The translations under genes and the position numbers were made by a program. Shown in pieces: positions 10,671-21,605 of a DNA stretch of 64,000 nucleotides (its first letter is position 1; every line of letters begins with the position of its first letter). Source of the DNA: Aureobasidium sp. EXF-3400 (lineage: Eukaryota; Ascomycota; Dothideomycetes; Dothideales; Saccotheciaceae). Below the pieces are notes generated by a model. It was not told the DNA's origin. It saw nothing but the letters and a program-made list of their open reading frames with translations, and made no database searches. Where the stretch lies: assembly GCA_024195585.1 (NCBI GenBank), contig SWBL01000017.1, positions 186,001 through 250,000 on the forward strand, in the 5' to 3' direction.

Positions 10671-11724
10671 TGTGCTGGTTTTCTCTCGTGGTGGGCAGAA
10701 AGAACGGAAGGTGCAAAGAAGAAGAAACAATGTTTCTGTTATGAGCTCGAGGTTCAAGGAGAAACACGAAAAGTGAAGAGTGAGTGTAGCAAACGCAGAC
10801 AACCCCCCTACTAAGCTTTATACACATTCTATTTCCTGTTGATCATCACATGCCGCTCTATCTCTCTGGCCACAAAGGCCGCGAATCATCTAGAAACACC
10901 CGGGTATTTTACTTGTTGTTTGCTCTGTTTCTAGCAACTGCCAAGAGCCTACTATGTGCTGTTCATCTTGCCCAATCCACTTTCACGGGTTCCCCTTTCT
11001 ATTCGGTTCCCGACTGGTGGACAATCACTTACTCTATATTGGATGTCGTTAATTACTCACGGTCTTGGCGGATGATGATTGCTGCTGCCAAGTCCGTGAT
11101 ATCCTGCTTTTGATGCATTCCACCTGCCCTATAAGCGCTGTACAGTGCATAATACAGCAAAGGGCTTACGAATACTTGCATGAGGGCAGTACGCCAAAGT
11201 ATGCAGCTTGCCGGTTATCTTTCGAGCGAGGGAGGAAATAACTCAGTGTGGATCTGTGTGGGATTGCATCTTGTGAGAGGTGAAAGTGTGCCTGAGGTTT
11301 CTGGCCGCCCCCTTGACGCTAATGCTTTCGTCTCGGTCCGCACCTCCCGTGGCCACCGAGTCTCTGATGCAATACTTCTTATCCGCCGACCTATATCTCG
11401 ACTTTAGGCATACGAGCATGCTCAGACCAGGCTCAATTGATACACTCCACACACATCAACACGGCAAGAACGAAGAGACACATGATTTTGGTAAACTGGC
11501 AGTCCCGGCAAGCCAGGAACAACCCGAACAAGATTCGAATTCATCAAGTTCTACAAGAAGAAGAAGTCTTTGCAGCGCGGACATCAAATCCAAACAACCG
11601 CTCACATCTAAGTGTACAAAAAATTGGTATAGCAATCAAGAAGAGAAAAAATGGTCCGAACATAAATCGTAGCCCGGTACTCCGATCATCAACATACTTT
11701 TTTCACAAAGCGTATGCGTACCGC
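10671..11724. other. Intergenic, WW-gene promoter / AA9 gene 3' region
   Basis: About 1.05 kb. It contains the 5' region of the WW-domain gene and the downstream region of the AA9 gene, both on the minus strand. Open frames present here (for example near 11280-11670) are composition-driven or extensions of antisense frames from the AA9 gene; no conserved protein is visible. Confidence 0.4.
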
Positions 11725-13020
11725 TTAGTGGTGGAAAGCGCGAGCGTGGCGGCGGTGCTTGGAAGCGGTCTTGGCAGCGTTCTCAGCGAAGAGGTACTCG
11801 ACCCACGAGAGGAGGTCCTCGAGGGTAGTGCCCTCGGGGAGAGCCTTGGTGGGCTTGGCAACACCAGCGGAAGCAGTGCCAGTGGGGATACCGGCAGAGA
11901 TGGTGCTGGTCAGCATCTCAGAAGGAATGGCAGAGGCGATGGCGGACACAGCAGGGGCGGAAACGGCAGGAGCAGAAGTGGGGGAGGCACCCTCAGTGAC
12001 GGTCACGGCAGTGGACTGGGTGACAACGTCAGTCTGGTAGGTGGTGACAACGTATCCATCGTTGCTGGCAGCAGCAGACGAGACAACGGCAGCCTGAGTG
12101 GTGAAAGAAGCAGCGCTCGACGAAGATGCGGAGGTGGTGGCCTGGGCAGACGAAGGAGCGTAGGTAGCCTCGGCAGACGAAGTGGCAGGAGCAGAGTAGG
12201 CTGCGGTGGTCTGAGCAGCCGAGGAAGCGGGAGCAGACGAGGCGGCAGCAGACGAGGCAGGAGCAGAACCAGAGCCGCCAGTGTAGAGAGCAGGGCCGGG
12301 CATGTCGTACTCATCGGCCTGGAAGCCAGGGTAGTAGATGTTGACAAAGATACCCTTGTCTTGGGCAGTGTACAGCTCGGTACCGACAACACCCTCGGGG
12401 ACATCGGAACCAGAGCTCTTAACCTCGAGGTTGATGCACTGGGGGTAGTTTTGGGCACCACCAACGTTGTTGGCGCTGTGGAGAGCAATGATCTCGTGAC
12501 GAGCAACGTAGTTGCCGGAGGCAATGCTGTCGGGGATCTTGACGTCCCACTTGAATTGGTTGGCGATCAGCTTGTCGGAAGCCCAGGTACCGGTGTTGCT
12601 GTCTCCAGAGACAATACCCACGGCATCAATCTTGAACCACTTGAGGGAGGTCTTGTCGGCATCAGCGCAGTCGCCATCGCACTTAGCAAGGTAAGTGATG
12701 ACGGGACCGTGGTGAGAGGTCGGCCAGGTGTCCCAGTTGAAGGTGACGGTGTCACCACCGTTGACGGGAGCAGCAAGCTTAGCGTTTCCGGCACCAGCGT
12801 GGCAGATCATGTCAGGGCTGGTGTAGTCGGAGACATAGCCGTTGTCCTTGACAGTGTCAGACCAGGCAATGAGGTCGGGCTTGGTGTTCGAGTAGAGGAT
12901 CGAGTTGTTGAATCCAGCGTACACGGTACCTGAGGCACCAACGCTCTGCAGGTGACCATGAGCAGAGACAGTAGAGGCGAGAGTAGCCAGAGCGGCTGCG
13001 GCGGCGATCTTGAAAGACAT
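11725..13020 (-). CDS. AA9 (former GH61) lytic polysaccharide monooxygenase with disordered C-terminal extension
   Basis: Single exon, 431 residues. The start at 13020 gives a classical signal peptide (MSFKIAAAAALATLASTVSA) cut directly before His in HGHLQSV; the mature N-terminal His is the first ligand of the copper histidine brace. The second His lies in TSHHGPV. NYVARHEIIALHSA and the axial-Tyr region QNYPQCINLEV complete the AA9 pattern. The enzyme oxidatively cleaves cellulose or related glucans outside the cell. After the catalytic domain comes a Ser/Ala/Thr-rich linker, then LPEGTTLEDLLSWVEYLF and a basic tail SKHRRHARAFHH; no CBM1 is present. Codon use is strongly C-ending, suggesting high expression. 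An upstream in-frame ATG at 13200 would hide the signal peptide and is rejected. Confidence 0.95.
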   Translation of the reverse strand: MSFKIAAAAALATLASTVSAHGHLQSVGASGTVYAGFNNSILYSNTKPDLIAWSDTVKDNGYVSDYTSPDMICHAGAGNAKLAAPVNGGDTVTFNWDTWPTSHHGPVITYLAKCDGDCADADKTSLKWFKIDAVGIVSGDSNTGTWASDKLIANQFKWDVKIPDSIASGNYVARHEIIALHSANNVGGAQNYPQCINLEVKSSGSDVPEGVVGTELYTAQDKGIFVNIYYPGFQADEYDMPGPALYTGGSGSAPASSAAASSAPASSAAQTTAAYSAPATSSAEATYAPSSAQATTSASSSSAASFTTQAAVVSSAAASNDGYVVTTYQTDVVTQSTAVTVTEGASPTSAPAVSAPAVSAIASAIPSEMLTSTISAGIPTGTASAGVAKPTKALPEGTTLEDLLSWVEYLFAENAAKTASKHRRHARAFHH

Positions 13021-14617
13021 GTTTGGTTGTTTTTTAAAGTGGTTTCTCGAAGAAATTGCTAGTTTTTGCGGGCAAAGATGTGAAAGTGCAGATGAAGTTG
13101 AAGTGTCAAATGTAAAGAATGAAAGTATCCCAGCTGTAATCAATACAGGATGATACGGTGAAGAAAGAGTGTGGGTGGTACGAGACCGAAAAGTTTGCAC
13201 TGCAAAGAACGTCGAAGATGGTAGCTTAGGGGAAGAAGGGAAAGAGAGTTAGGGAGACAAGATACTTATACTCGTATGCTCGTTAGGTGGGCCGCCTACT
13301 TTGGGGCGTGAATACGATGTTCGGACCAAGACTGAGTCGTGTGGATGGACGTTCTAGCGGAGCCCCTGCCTTAGTAAAGTGGAGTCCATCAGTGGTATAG
13401 TGCTGCCGCGTTTCAGAAGGCCGAACAACCATGTGGCGCGGCGCTAAGATCACAGAGCCCAGACGTGGAACAGAGCACGCAAGAGACCGCGCTTCGCCGG
13501 CTTGACAACCATTTTGTGGAGAGATGAGGGCTGGGTTGAGTCCTGTTCATGTGTGTATGTAGAGAATAGATGAACTCCTTTAAATGACCAGGGGTTGTGG
13601 TAGAAAGCCGAATCTGAAACGCATGCCAAGTTCCGGCAAGCGGAGTCGTTCTGCTGCAGGAACAAAACCTTCTTCTCGACAATCACCAAACTCAAATCCC
13701 AAGCTCTGTTGTTGTCACCCATGTTCTACAGATTCGTGTCAGATCCAGCCTTGTCGTTGACCTCGGTCCAAAACGGCCGACTTTGTATAGGAGACTCTCA
13801 ACATAAGGGATGGGCCGAAGATACGAACTGCGGGTTGATGCTCAGTGACTTGTTGGCCGGAATATCCGATCCCATATCCCTTTAATCTATTTCGCTTGTT
13901 GTGAATCCTTGGGAACGCATGAAACCTCGAAGATCATTATGGCGACGGTGATCGCATCCTTGCATATCGGTAGCCGCCCGGCGCAAATGATAGCGAAGAA
14001 GCGGAGAGCCGCATCTCTAAACACAATGGCAAACCTTGACGACCAAGAAAAAAAGTTGAGCGATGGTGGCTTGGGTTGCTGCTGCGATCTTCCCTGTCAA
14101 GCGTACTCACGGCCTTTTGCATGGCATGCCTGATCTTTGACGAAATCGCATTGGCGCTCGAGAAGCGAAACACGAACTCGGATCTGAATCAGGTTCTAAG
14201 ATTGGGCTTGTCCTGAGTAAAAGTCAGAAGACGATAGAGAGCAGGGGAAGGTATTTTGCGTGATATGGAAAGACGTGTGTAGCGAGTCTGGGCCGACAAC
14301 AGTGACTCTGCCCTTCTTCGCACCTGCTTCTCCATATACGACAAGCATGTGCATGTCACGCAACAGAGAAGATCACAGACTGCACGCATGCACTTGCTTT
14401 CTTTGCGAGCATCCACCCGCATGGGCGCCAAAGCAATGAAAATCATTCGAGATTTGGCAATCTTCCGTCCAGCTTTTCTTCGTCGATCGATCAATGTTGC
14501 ACTGAATGTTTGTGTTCTCCTCGAATTGTTGCTATCAAGGAAGGGAGAATATTCCTTGGGTTGATGATCATGACTAATATTGTGCTACTTTTTGAGGATG
14601 GGGTATTGCTATTTACT
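13021..14617. other. Intergenic, AA9 promoter region
   Basis: About 1.6 kb without a supported gene. The proximal part is the AA9 promoter, with a TATA-like run near 13261. Hexamers matching the CreA consensus SYGGRG occur at 13357-13362 and 13379-13384, which would fit glucose repression, but the motif is degenerate. Short frames at 13413-13722 and 14189-14564 show no recognisable homology. Confidence 0.4.
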
Positions 14618-17419
14618 TCAAATAAAATCACCTGCAGTTGGCCTTGCCCTTCCGCCAGCGCCTAGCAAGCCCCTACGACTGGGATGGATGTCATTAAGGT
14701 CCATCTCAGCGCTCGCATCAGGAGGCTTGGGACCACGGGCAGAAGCATTGCTGGCTTTTCGTGCGCGACGAGGGGGCGATCTGGATCTTGATGCTTCGGG
14801 AGATGAGGTATTACGACGCGCGCGGCGGTCGTTCCTGACAGGAGATCTTGTGCGTCTCGGTGGTGGCGAGCGGGAGATAGACCTAGATGAAGAGCGTCTA
14901 CGTGATGCCCCTGCTCTTCTCGGTGGTGGAGAGCGTGAACGAGATACAGAACGAGCCGGTGAGCGGGAATAGCTTTCCCGGCGTCTACGAGGTGGTGTGG
15001 GTGAGCGTGTGTAACTCCTGTCTCGTACTGGAGCCTTTCTGCTTGGAGGTGAGCGGGAACGAGAGTAGCTTCGGGCTCGAGCAGCACCTCGAGCAGGAGG
15101 AGAACGTGAGCGAGAATATGATGGCGAACGAGAGTCTTGACGAGCCTTGCCGCGCTTTGGGGCCGGAGAACGAGAGCGAGAGATGGACGATGTATATCTT
15201 CTTCTGCGTTCGGGTGTCCTCGAACGAGATACAGAAGCAGAAGGAGAGCGGCGTCTGGGAGCGGGAGATCTCGATCGCGATGGTGATCTCGAGTCTGAGT
15301 ATGATCTGTCTCGTACTGAGCGTCTCGGTGGTGTTGGCGAACGAGAGTAGCTGCGTGCTCGGCCCCTCGTGCGCGACGGGGAGCGGGAACGGCTTGAATA
15401 GCTTGAGTAGCTCGAATAACTGGACACGCTGTTGCTTCGGCTAGCAGCTCTGACAGGTAGGGCAGGTAGTGTTGGTTTAGGCATGTTCTTGAGATATTCT
15501 CTCATGCCCTCAGTCAACACACCCATACCAATGGCAGTGAAGAAGTTGATACTGAAGCGAGTGTTGCGAGGGTTGTCGACAGGGAAGATTCCAGCCAACG
15601 CGGGTAGCAAGGCGTCGTCCTTCATTCTCTCCGACAGCTTCTTCATTCCAATGTTTTGAGCCAGCTCTTCGATCAAGATCTTGATGAAGATACGCGAGGA
15701 CGAGGTGGTCTCGTCTTCATTCAAGTGAATGGCACTGATGACGTGCCAGCCAATAGCATCTGAAGAGAGAAGGTGTCCGAAGAACTGAGCGACAATGCGC
15801 AGACGGTTCGTTTCCAGACGGTGAATTGTGTCGTAGTACTTGACAAACGAAGCTTCAAAGAGCTCGTTCCACATGCGGTTGATCTTGCAAAGACGCTCAC
15901 CGATCAAGCCGAAGAATTTGTTGTAAGTGCGTTCTTGAGAGCAACACTCGACAATCATCGAGGGAAGTTCGTGCTCCAGTCCAGGTGGCAAGTTGATGCG
16001 CAATAACTTGTGAGTACATTCCTCGAAGCCTCCAGAGGACATGATGGTGAGGTAAATGGTTCGGCGCAAGTTGACCAGATCGGTGTTGGATTGATCCTTG
16101 ATCTCGACCTGTTTGTTGGCTTCATCGTCTTCGTCTTCGCTGCTGCTGACATCCGAATCGTCTTCGTCATCCTCGTCACTGCCATCAGCTTCACCGAGGA
16201 TCTCAGCCCTAAGCTTCTTGTAAGCCTCCTCGTTCGATTCCCAGTCGGCGTCGAATTTGAACACGTTAAGGCCATCTTGAACCTCAATCTGATCGTCCAA
16301 TCCAGTGTTGTGAGTAATCTGATCCTCCTCTTCGACAAGATCCAGCTCTTCCTTGACCGAGGGGTTATCCTTGTAGCGATCCTTTCTGACCTGGAACAAA
16401 ACTTCGACCATGTACTGTGTTCTCTTGTCGATATCTGCTTCGTGCAAGATACTGCGGAACTGATCGTAGACGGCCATGGCGATTTGTGAATTGAACTCTT
16501 CGACGTGTTGGCCGACTTCTCTCATCAGACCCACGGCAATTTCAACGCTGTCGTCAGTGGGCTTGTTCAGCAAAAGCAAAAGGATTTGGGCAGCAAGCAT
16601 CTCGTGAGCAACCTGCTGGTTGATCAAATGAGCCAAGAAAGTGGTACTGCTCAGGCAAACAGCCTTGTCGTTGCGCTTGAAGGCCTTGCGGAACTGTACG
16701 ATCAGGCGATTGACCAGCAACTCGCCGACTTGAGGAAGTTTGGTGTTCACAATGGCGACCATGGCGGCGTAGATGGGAGTAAACGGCAAACTGGCAGCCT
16801 GGGCCTTCATGATGCTTCGGCAAAAGAGACCACGGCCACGGATGAGGTTCTCGCTGAACAGCTCGGGAACAATGTATTTAATGTTGGAAACGTTGACCTT
16901 GTTGATCAGACCGTTGATGGACTTTTTCAGAGCCTCCCAAGCCATGCGCTGGAACTCGCTGGACTGAGGGTCGTTGCCGATTTCAGCCTGAAGAGCGCGC
17001 AACCTGGCTGGCGGCACGTAGGTTCCTCCTGAGCGCATGGTGAGCAGACGCGCATATTCGGCCTTTGCGGCGGCCTGCTTCTCGGCAGCTGACAGAGGCT
17101 TGTCCTGTTGAACTTCTTCGCGACGGCGCACTTCGGCCTGCCTTTGGCGTTCGAGTGCTCTTTGACGGTCGACATCGCGGGGAAGAGGGCCGCTGCGAAG
17201 AGGCAGAGGTGAGCGCGAGCGGGAACGGGAAGGATCGCGTGGCGGCAAAGGGTCGGTATTCGTATCAGGATCGACGGAGCGTGTGCGCAGAGTTGGAGGA
17301 CGTCTTTCAGGTGAAGGAGAACGCGACGAGGGCGAACGTTTGCGACCAGAGGTATGCGACTGGGCGTCGGCGGCCTCAGGTGAAGGCAGACGTACTGCCG
17401 ACTGCATCGCCGTCGCCAT
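14618..17419 (-). CDS. cwc22: Pre-mRNA-splicing factor Cwc22
   Basis: Single exon. The ATG at 17419 (MATAMQSAV) gives 933 residues and is preferred over an upstream in-frame ATG at 17557, whose extension looks like leader sequence. Order of parts: an Arg/Ser/Pro-rich N-terminus; a MIF4G domain from about residue 155, including RMAWEALKKSINGL and FSENLIRGRGLFCRS; an acidic linker; an MA3 domain (VNLRRTIYLTIMSSGGFEEC...); and a long C-terminal RS domain with many SRSRSP repeats. Cwc22 is a spliceosome component that in animals escorts eIF4A3 into the exon-junction complex; in fungi it is needed for the activated spliceosome. Nuclear. The RS tail makes this region GC-rich and open on the other strand, giving false antisense frames. 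Confidence 0.93.
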   Translation of the reverse strand: MATAMQSAVRLPSPEAADAQSHTSGRKRSPSSRSPSPERRPPTLRTRSVDPDTNTDPLPPRDPSRSRSRSPLPLRSGPLPRDVDRQRALERQRQAEVRRREEVQQDKPLSAAEKQAAAKAEYARLLTMRSGGTYVPPARLRALQAEIGNDPQSSEFQRMAWEALKKSINGLINKVNVSNIKYIVPELFSENLIRGRGLFCRSIMKAQAASLPFTPIYAAMVAIVNTKLPQVGELLVNRLIVQFRKAFKRNDKAVCLSSTTFLAHLINQQVAHEMLAAQILLLLLNKPTDDSVEIAVGLMREVGQHVEEFNSQIAMAVYDQFRSILHEADIDKRTQYMVEVLFQVRKDRYKDNPSVKEELDLVEEEDQITHNTGLDDQIEVQDGLNVFKFDADWESNEEAYKKLRAEILGEADGSDEDDEDDSDVSSSEDEDDEANKQVEIKDQSNTDLVNLRRTIYLTIMSSGGFEECTHKLLRINLPPGLEHELPSMIVECCSQERTYNKFFGLIGERLCKINRMWNELFEASFVKYYDTIHRLETNRLRIVAQFFGHLLSSDAIGWHVISAIHLNEDETTSSSRIFIKILIEELAQNIGMKKLSERMKDDALLPALAGIFPVDNPRNTRFSINFFTAIGMGVLTEGMREYLKNMPKPTLPALPVRAASRSNSVSSYSSYSSYSSRSRSPSRTRGRARSYSRSPTPPRRSVRDRSYSDSRSPSRSRSPAPRRRSPSASVSRSRTPERRRRYTSSISRSRSPAPKRGKARQDSRSPSYSRSRSPPARGAARARSYSRSRSPPSRKAPVRDRSYTRSPTPPRRRRESYSRSPARSVSRSRSPPPRRAGASRRRSSSRSISRSPPPRRTRSPVRNDRRARRNTSSPEASRSRSPPRRARKASNASARGPKPPDASAEMDLNDIHPSRRGLLGAGGRARPTAGDFI

Positions 17420-17649
17420 GTCGTGTATGCGAGGAGAAAGTCGAGGATGAGACCAAAGCACAAGAAAGTGCGTCAGGCAGTTGCGTTCGATGAAGCTGAA
17501 CGCCGACCACATGCTTCTCTTGGCACCCCCGAGCTGACCCCGGACCAACTGCTGCAACTTCCACTATTATTATCCTGCACAGCAATATACCGTCTACCTT
17601 CTCTCTTTCTGACGCGGAACCAAGAATCGCTCATATTTCACACATCACA

Positions 17650-18032
17650 ATGGTATGCAACTAGCAATATGCTATAGTAAATGCTTCCATTGACAAGCTT
17701 CCTCTCATAGCTCGGTCCACTCGTCGGCGCAAGCATGCTCATCGTAGCCACCACCGTCTTCCTCTACTACACCATCTGGACGCTGCTTATGGTACACTAC
17801 CTATCGTCCCCTGTATCTACGCCGATTCGCCTCCTGACATTCTGTCCCCCAGCCCTTCGTCGACTCGTCGCACCCCTCTCAATCGCTCTTCCCCCCTCGT
17901 GTCTGGGCCATCCGTCTCCCTGTCATTCTCATCCTGGTCGGCGGTGCTGTGGTTGGCTCTTTCCTGTCCCTCATCATGATCAAGAGCAACCGCCAAAAGG
18001 CTCTCAAGGCTCAAAAGGCGAAGGCAAAGTAG
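17650..18032 (+). CDS. DPM2: Dolichol-phosphate mannosyltransferase subunit 2 (DPM2)
   Basis: Three exons: 17650-17652 (only the ATG), 17711-17791 and 17853-18032, giving 87 residues. Intron 1 starts directly after the start codon (GTATGC...CTCATAG); intron 2 is GTACAC...CCCCAG. The product reads MLGPLVGASMLIVATTVFLY..., then PFVDSSHPSQSLFPPRVWAI, a second hydrophobic helix and a lysine-rich end (KALKAQKAKAK). Two membrane helices, a luminal PFV...HPLQ-like loop and a basic cytosolic tail match DPM2/Dpm2-type regulators that hold the catalytic Dpm1 at the ER membrane and also associate with GPI-GlcNAc transferase. Because the first exon is three bases, automated gene calling easily misses or misstarts this gene. 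It lies in the 230-bp gap upstream of divergently read cwc22. Confidence 0.9.
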
Positions 18033-18160
18033 TTTCAAATACTGTCACCACATACCTTCCCACAGCCCCTTTTTACTCCGATCGTCTCGATGCATTCTGA
18101 AGTTTGTGACTCGTCATCATAGCTATATGCCTCTGCGGAGCTTCATGGCCATCTGGCTAC

Positions 18161-21100
18161 CTATTGAACAACACAGTCATCTCCAACGACAACTCTTCCG
18201 CCCGGAGGTGCTCCACCTTCACCCTCCTCGCCCTCAGCACCTCCCTCGGCCCTTTGCCTTCTGAGGTGCTGAGCCAAGGATGCTAACATGCTTCTCTGTC
18301 GTTCATGGATCAGTGTCCGTTTTGTGTCTTGTGCGACTGTTTTGCTTACCGTGATGAAAGTTTCTTGGTTGCCTCCTTGACGCTCCACATCGTTCTGGGA
18401 CGTGATCTGGTACTCAAGATGCATGCGTTTCCTGCTTGTCAGTCCGCCAGGTGCCACGTATTCATCGTCGTCTGCTGCATTTCGCGCTTCGGCACCTGCG
18501 TCTACCGCAGGTTCTGAGGTGGCTCCTGCCTGTCTGTTTTGTCTTCTCCTTCTCATCCATGAGATTGACGAGAAATTTGAGCTGTCCACTGCCCCTACAC
18601 CACTTCCCAGCCTAGCGGCTTCACGTGCCCTTGCGTCTGGTGAGAAGATCTTGATCGTGTGATCGATGCCACTGGTGGCCAGCATAGGCTCGTACGGGTG
18701 GCCCTGAAGCACATTGACCACTTCTCCATCGCCCTCGAGAATGTTGACCAGCTGCCCTGTTTTTCGCTTCCAGACAAAGAAGTTGCCGTCATCTGAACCG
18801 GATACGACATACTCGTCGTCCAAGCCGAAAAAGTTGACATCTTTCACCGTTTTGACATTGCAGTGACCCCGATAGACTCTGGTGTGAGGCGAACAGTAGA
18901 CTTCTCTTTCAACTTCCCCTCGCTTGCGTCGTCTTCCGAGCGCGCTGCGATACATTAGCTGCGGAAAGCCCTCCTCTTCATCATCGCTTTCTTCAGGACC
19001 ACTCTCGTCCTGGCTCGCATCAGCGTCTTCGTCTTCGTCCTCCTCATCGGTTCCGTCGCCTTGCTCTTCAGGTTCGGTAAGTGGGAAGGTAATGCTTTGG
19101 CCATCCTCGTCCTGATACTCGAATTCATCATCCTCATCCTCATCCTCGTCCTCGTCCTCATCGCTGCTCTCTCCCAAAGCGGCTCTGATGTTTCTGATGT
19201 CGCTCATGGCGATGACATCTTCTTCCTCTTCAGATTGTTGGTTCGATGTGTCGACGATCTCCATTGATTCTGCGGTGAGGTCTTCCTCAGTAGTGTCAAT
19301 CTGACGTTGCCTTTCGTGTTGTCGTGCATCCTCCCGAGCTGCTGCGTTATTACCTGTGCCAAGTCCACCAAATGCTCTGTCTACGAAAGCAAAGTTGACT
19401 CCCTCACCAGCGTTCATGAGAACACCCCGCGCGACCTTTAGTCCCCAATGTAGCAATGCATCACTACGCTTTTGAGTAGACTCGGAAGTGCCTTCCATAG
19501 GATCGTCCGATGACAGATCTGCAAAAGGTGTTTTGACTGCATCGACGAACGCTCTGATCGCGTCCGTTTCAGTCGCATAGATGATGCGATTCTCGTCCAC
19601 CTCGAATCTCGAAGCATCGACATTGCAGACCGGAGAACTGGATGAGTGAGCCAATAGATATGGCGCAATACAATCATCGAATGCATCGGCACTAGCATCG
19701 TTGGGTACCGGTAAGCGAGAGGCATATCGCGCAACATCGGATGATCTGGTAAAGCCATCTATCAGAGCTCCCAGTCCACTGTCTAGCCACAGGAAGATGG
19801 CTTTAATGAAGTCGTAGCCAAATCTCTCACGGTCGCTGAGGCTACTGCCCTCGTTAGGTGCATGGTCTATACGGGCAAAGAGAGGCGTGTCGAAAATCTC
19901 TTGGCTAGCAGTATGCGACTGTCCTCCAAGTGCTCGTGCGATAACACCAGAAGCTTGCGCGAAGCGCCAGGCGGACTCTCTGTTGGAACGCAACGCTCTT
20001 TGCAGCAATACCTCCTCCTGGACAGGAGCAACTGGATAGCGCCATGTCCGAGTGATTTCCTGCATCTGGGGTAAGATAGTAGCAGCCAAGCTTCGCACCG
20101 AAGTAAACTCTGTAGTATGCAACGTCTTGTCATCGCTCGAATTTGGCGTGTCTTGGTCGTTGAGTGTGAACATTGTCCTCCGAAGCTCGACCACAGTCTT
20201 TGCAAGACGATATGCCTTGCGTTGCCTATCTGTCATTACGCTTTCCCGCAGGGAAGAAACAGGGCTTGCGGAACGAGCGATTGGAATGTCTTCACTTTGA
20301 CCATTGTGATATCTCACTCTCAAAGCAGTAGATTCCTCGATCCGTTGACGTGGCTGCACGCGAGACGCTGCTCCTGGAGAGTGTGAAAGCTGGCTGGCTG
20401 TTCTCTTCTTCCGCTTTCTTTCGCTACTTTCCCTTGCTCTCTGATTACTCGACTGGGTTGTTGAGACCTGTTCCCGGGAAGCTTCACTGGCGTCCGGGCT
20501 GCGTACCAGATCGAAGCTGTAGACATGATCACCAGACCAACTGACTATAATCTCGTTCGGGTAAGCGTCACTGATCTTACAAGCGGTAATATGCCCGGAA
20601 TCCCTCTGTGCCATGATACGTTGGCCTCGAGGTGCAAATTTCCGGACACATCGAGTGGCTTGACCAAACGCGTCTTCATCCAGGTCGGACAGATGAGCAG
20701 CAGAGAGAGCAGGCGAGGCTGCGCGTTCTTGTAGCTTGTCGCGGCCAAGCATTCTGCGATCATGAAGGAAACAGTGTAGATGGGCGCCACCGAGGGCGAT
20801 ATAATGAGGTTGACTCGGCGAACAGGAGATAGTATTGAGGTCCAAGTCATAACGTTTATAGGAAATGAGGGGAGGGGGTACAGATGCAGACCTACTGGAA
20901 GGAGAAGGGTAGGCGGATGACGGTTGACGCAGATCCCATTGCCGCACTTCTCCGTCTTCTGAGCAGCTCAGGAAGAGATGTGGAGAAGATTCGGTCACGA
21001 TTCTCTTGACTCTGTCGCCGTGCGAGCGGTAGACTCGACAGTTTGTATCACCATCACTCAAATGGCGGACTCCGGTTTGTAGATTGGCTCGCATCCCCCT

Positions 21101-21605
21101 ATTGGCGATGTTCAAAGCCATGGCAGATGCGCGGGATGCTTCCGAGGTGGCGCCAGAGTACTCCAGATCAAAGATGCGGACCTCACAGTCGCCGGCAGCC
21201 GATATGACCGTCCGGTCGTTCGAGTGAGGCATGAACTTGACAGAGAAGATGTTGGCTCGGTGGCCAGTGGCGATGCTCGTGGCCAGTTTGAATTGCGAGT
21301 TCGAATCATCGGGTTGGTAGGTGTGGATGTTGATGTGTTGATCATCTGAGCCCGAGGCAAGAAGGCGACCTGACTTAGACCAACTAGAAGAACAGACATG
21401 TTAGAGAAGCGCAGAGGTATGCAGCAGATGGAGGAATGGCAAACCTGAGAGCATTCACACAACCCGAATGGCCGTCGAGTTCGTTGACAATGTCAAGGCT
21501 CCGGATCCAGTTCTTGTCGCCATAGATGGACCTCACCTTCCTCGAACGTCCAGCCGAGTCCTGCAGCTCGCGTCGGAGCAGACGATCAGAGAGAGAGTCG
21601 CGCAT
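18161..21605 (-). CDS. DCAF6/Iqw1-like WD40 protein (CUL4-DDB1 substrate receptor type)
   Basis: Three exons, 21605-21445, 21383-18350 and 18295-18161, give 1109 residues. Intron 2 (18296-18349) is 54 bp and has no stop, so the frame also reads through it. N-terminal WD repeats: GHSGCVNALSWSKSGRLLA, GHRANIFSVKF and a DGDTNCRVYRSHGDRVKRI unit ending in the DDB1-type WDxR motif (QWDLRQP). A long central region is partly helical and contains extended Asp/Glu runs. Two more WD repeats follow (YVVSGSDDGNFFVWKRKTG and MLATSGIDHTIKIFSPD). This split propeller with an acidic insert is the layout of human DCAF6 (NRIP) and fission yeast Iqw1. Expected role: substrate receptor in a CUL4-DDB1 ubiquitin ligase; substrates are unknown. 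Confidence 0.85.

Noticed and set aside
11437..12933. 498-codon open frame antisense to the AA9 gene
   Set aside because: Gly/Ser/Arg/Val repeats result from reading the complement of a strongly C-biased, Ser/Ala-rich gene. The opposite frame has signal peptide and copper-site motifs, so this one is a shadow.
6995..13020. Secondary-metabolite gene cluster around the MFS transporter
   Set aside because: No backbone synthase, tailoring enzymes or pathway regulator are present nearby; neighbours are unrelated.
14887..15444. Open frame antisense to the Cwc22 RS domain
   Set aside because: Complement of SRSRSP repeats gives Glu/Asn/Val/Ser-rich sequence by composition alone.
18924..19267. Plus-strand Ser- and Leu/Ile/Val-rich open frames opposite the DCAF6-like acidic region
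   Set aside because: They are the complement of a GAG/GAC/GAT repeat coding for Asp/Glu runs.
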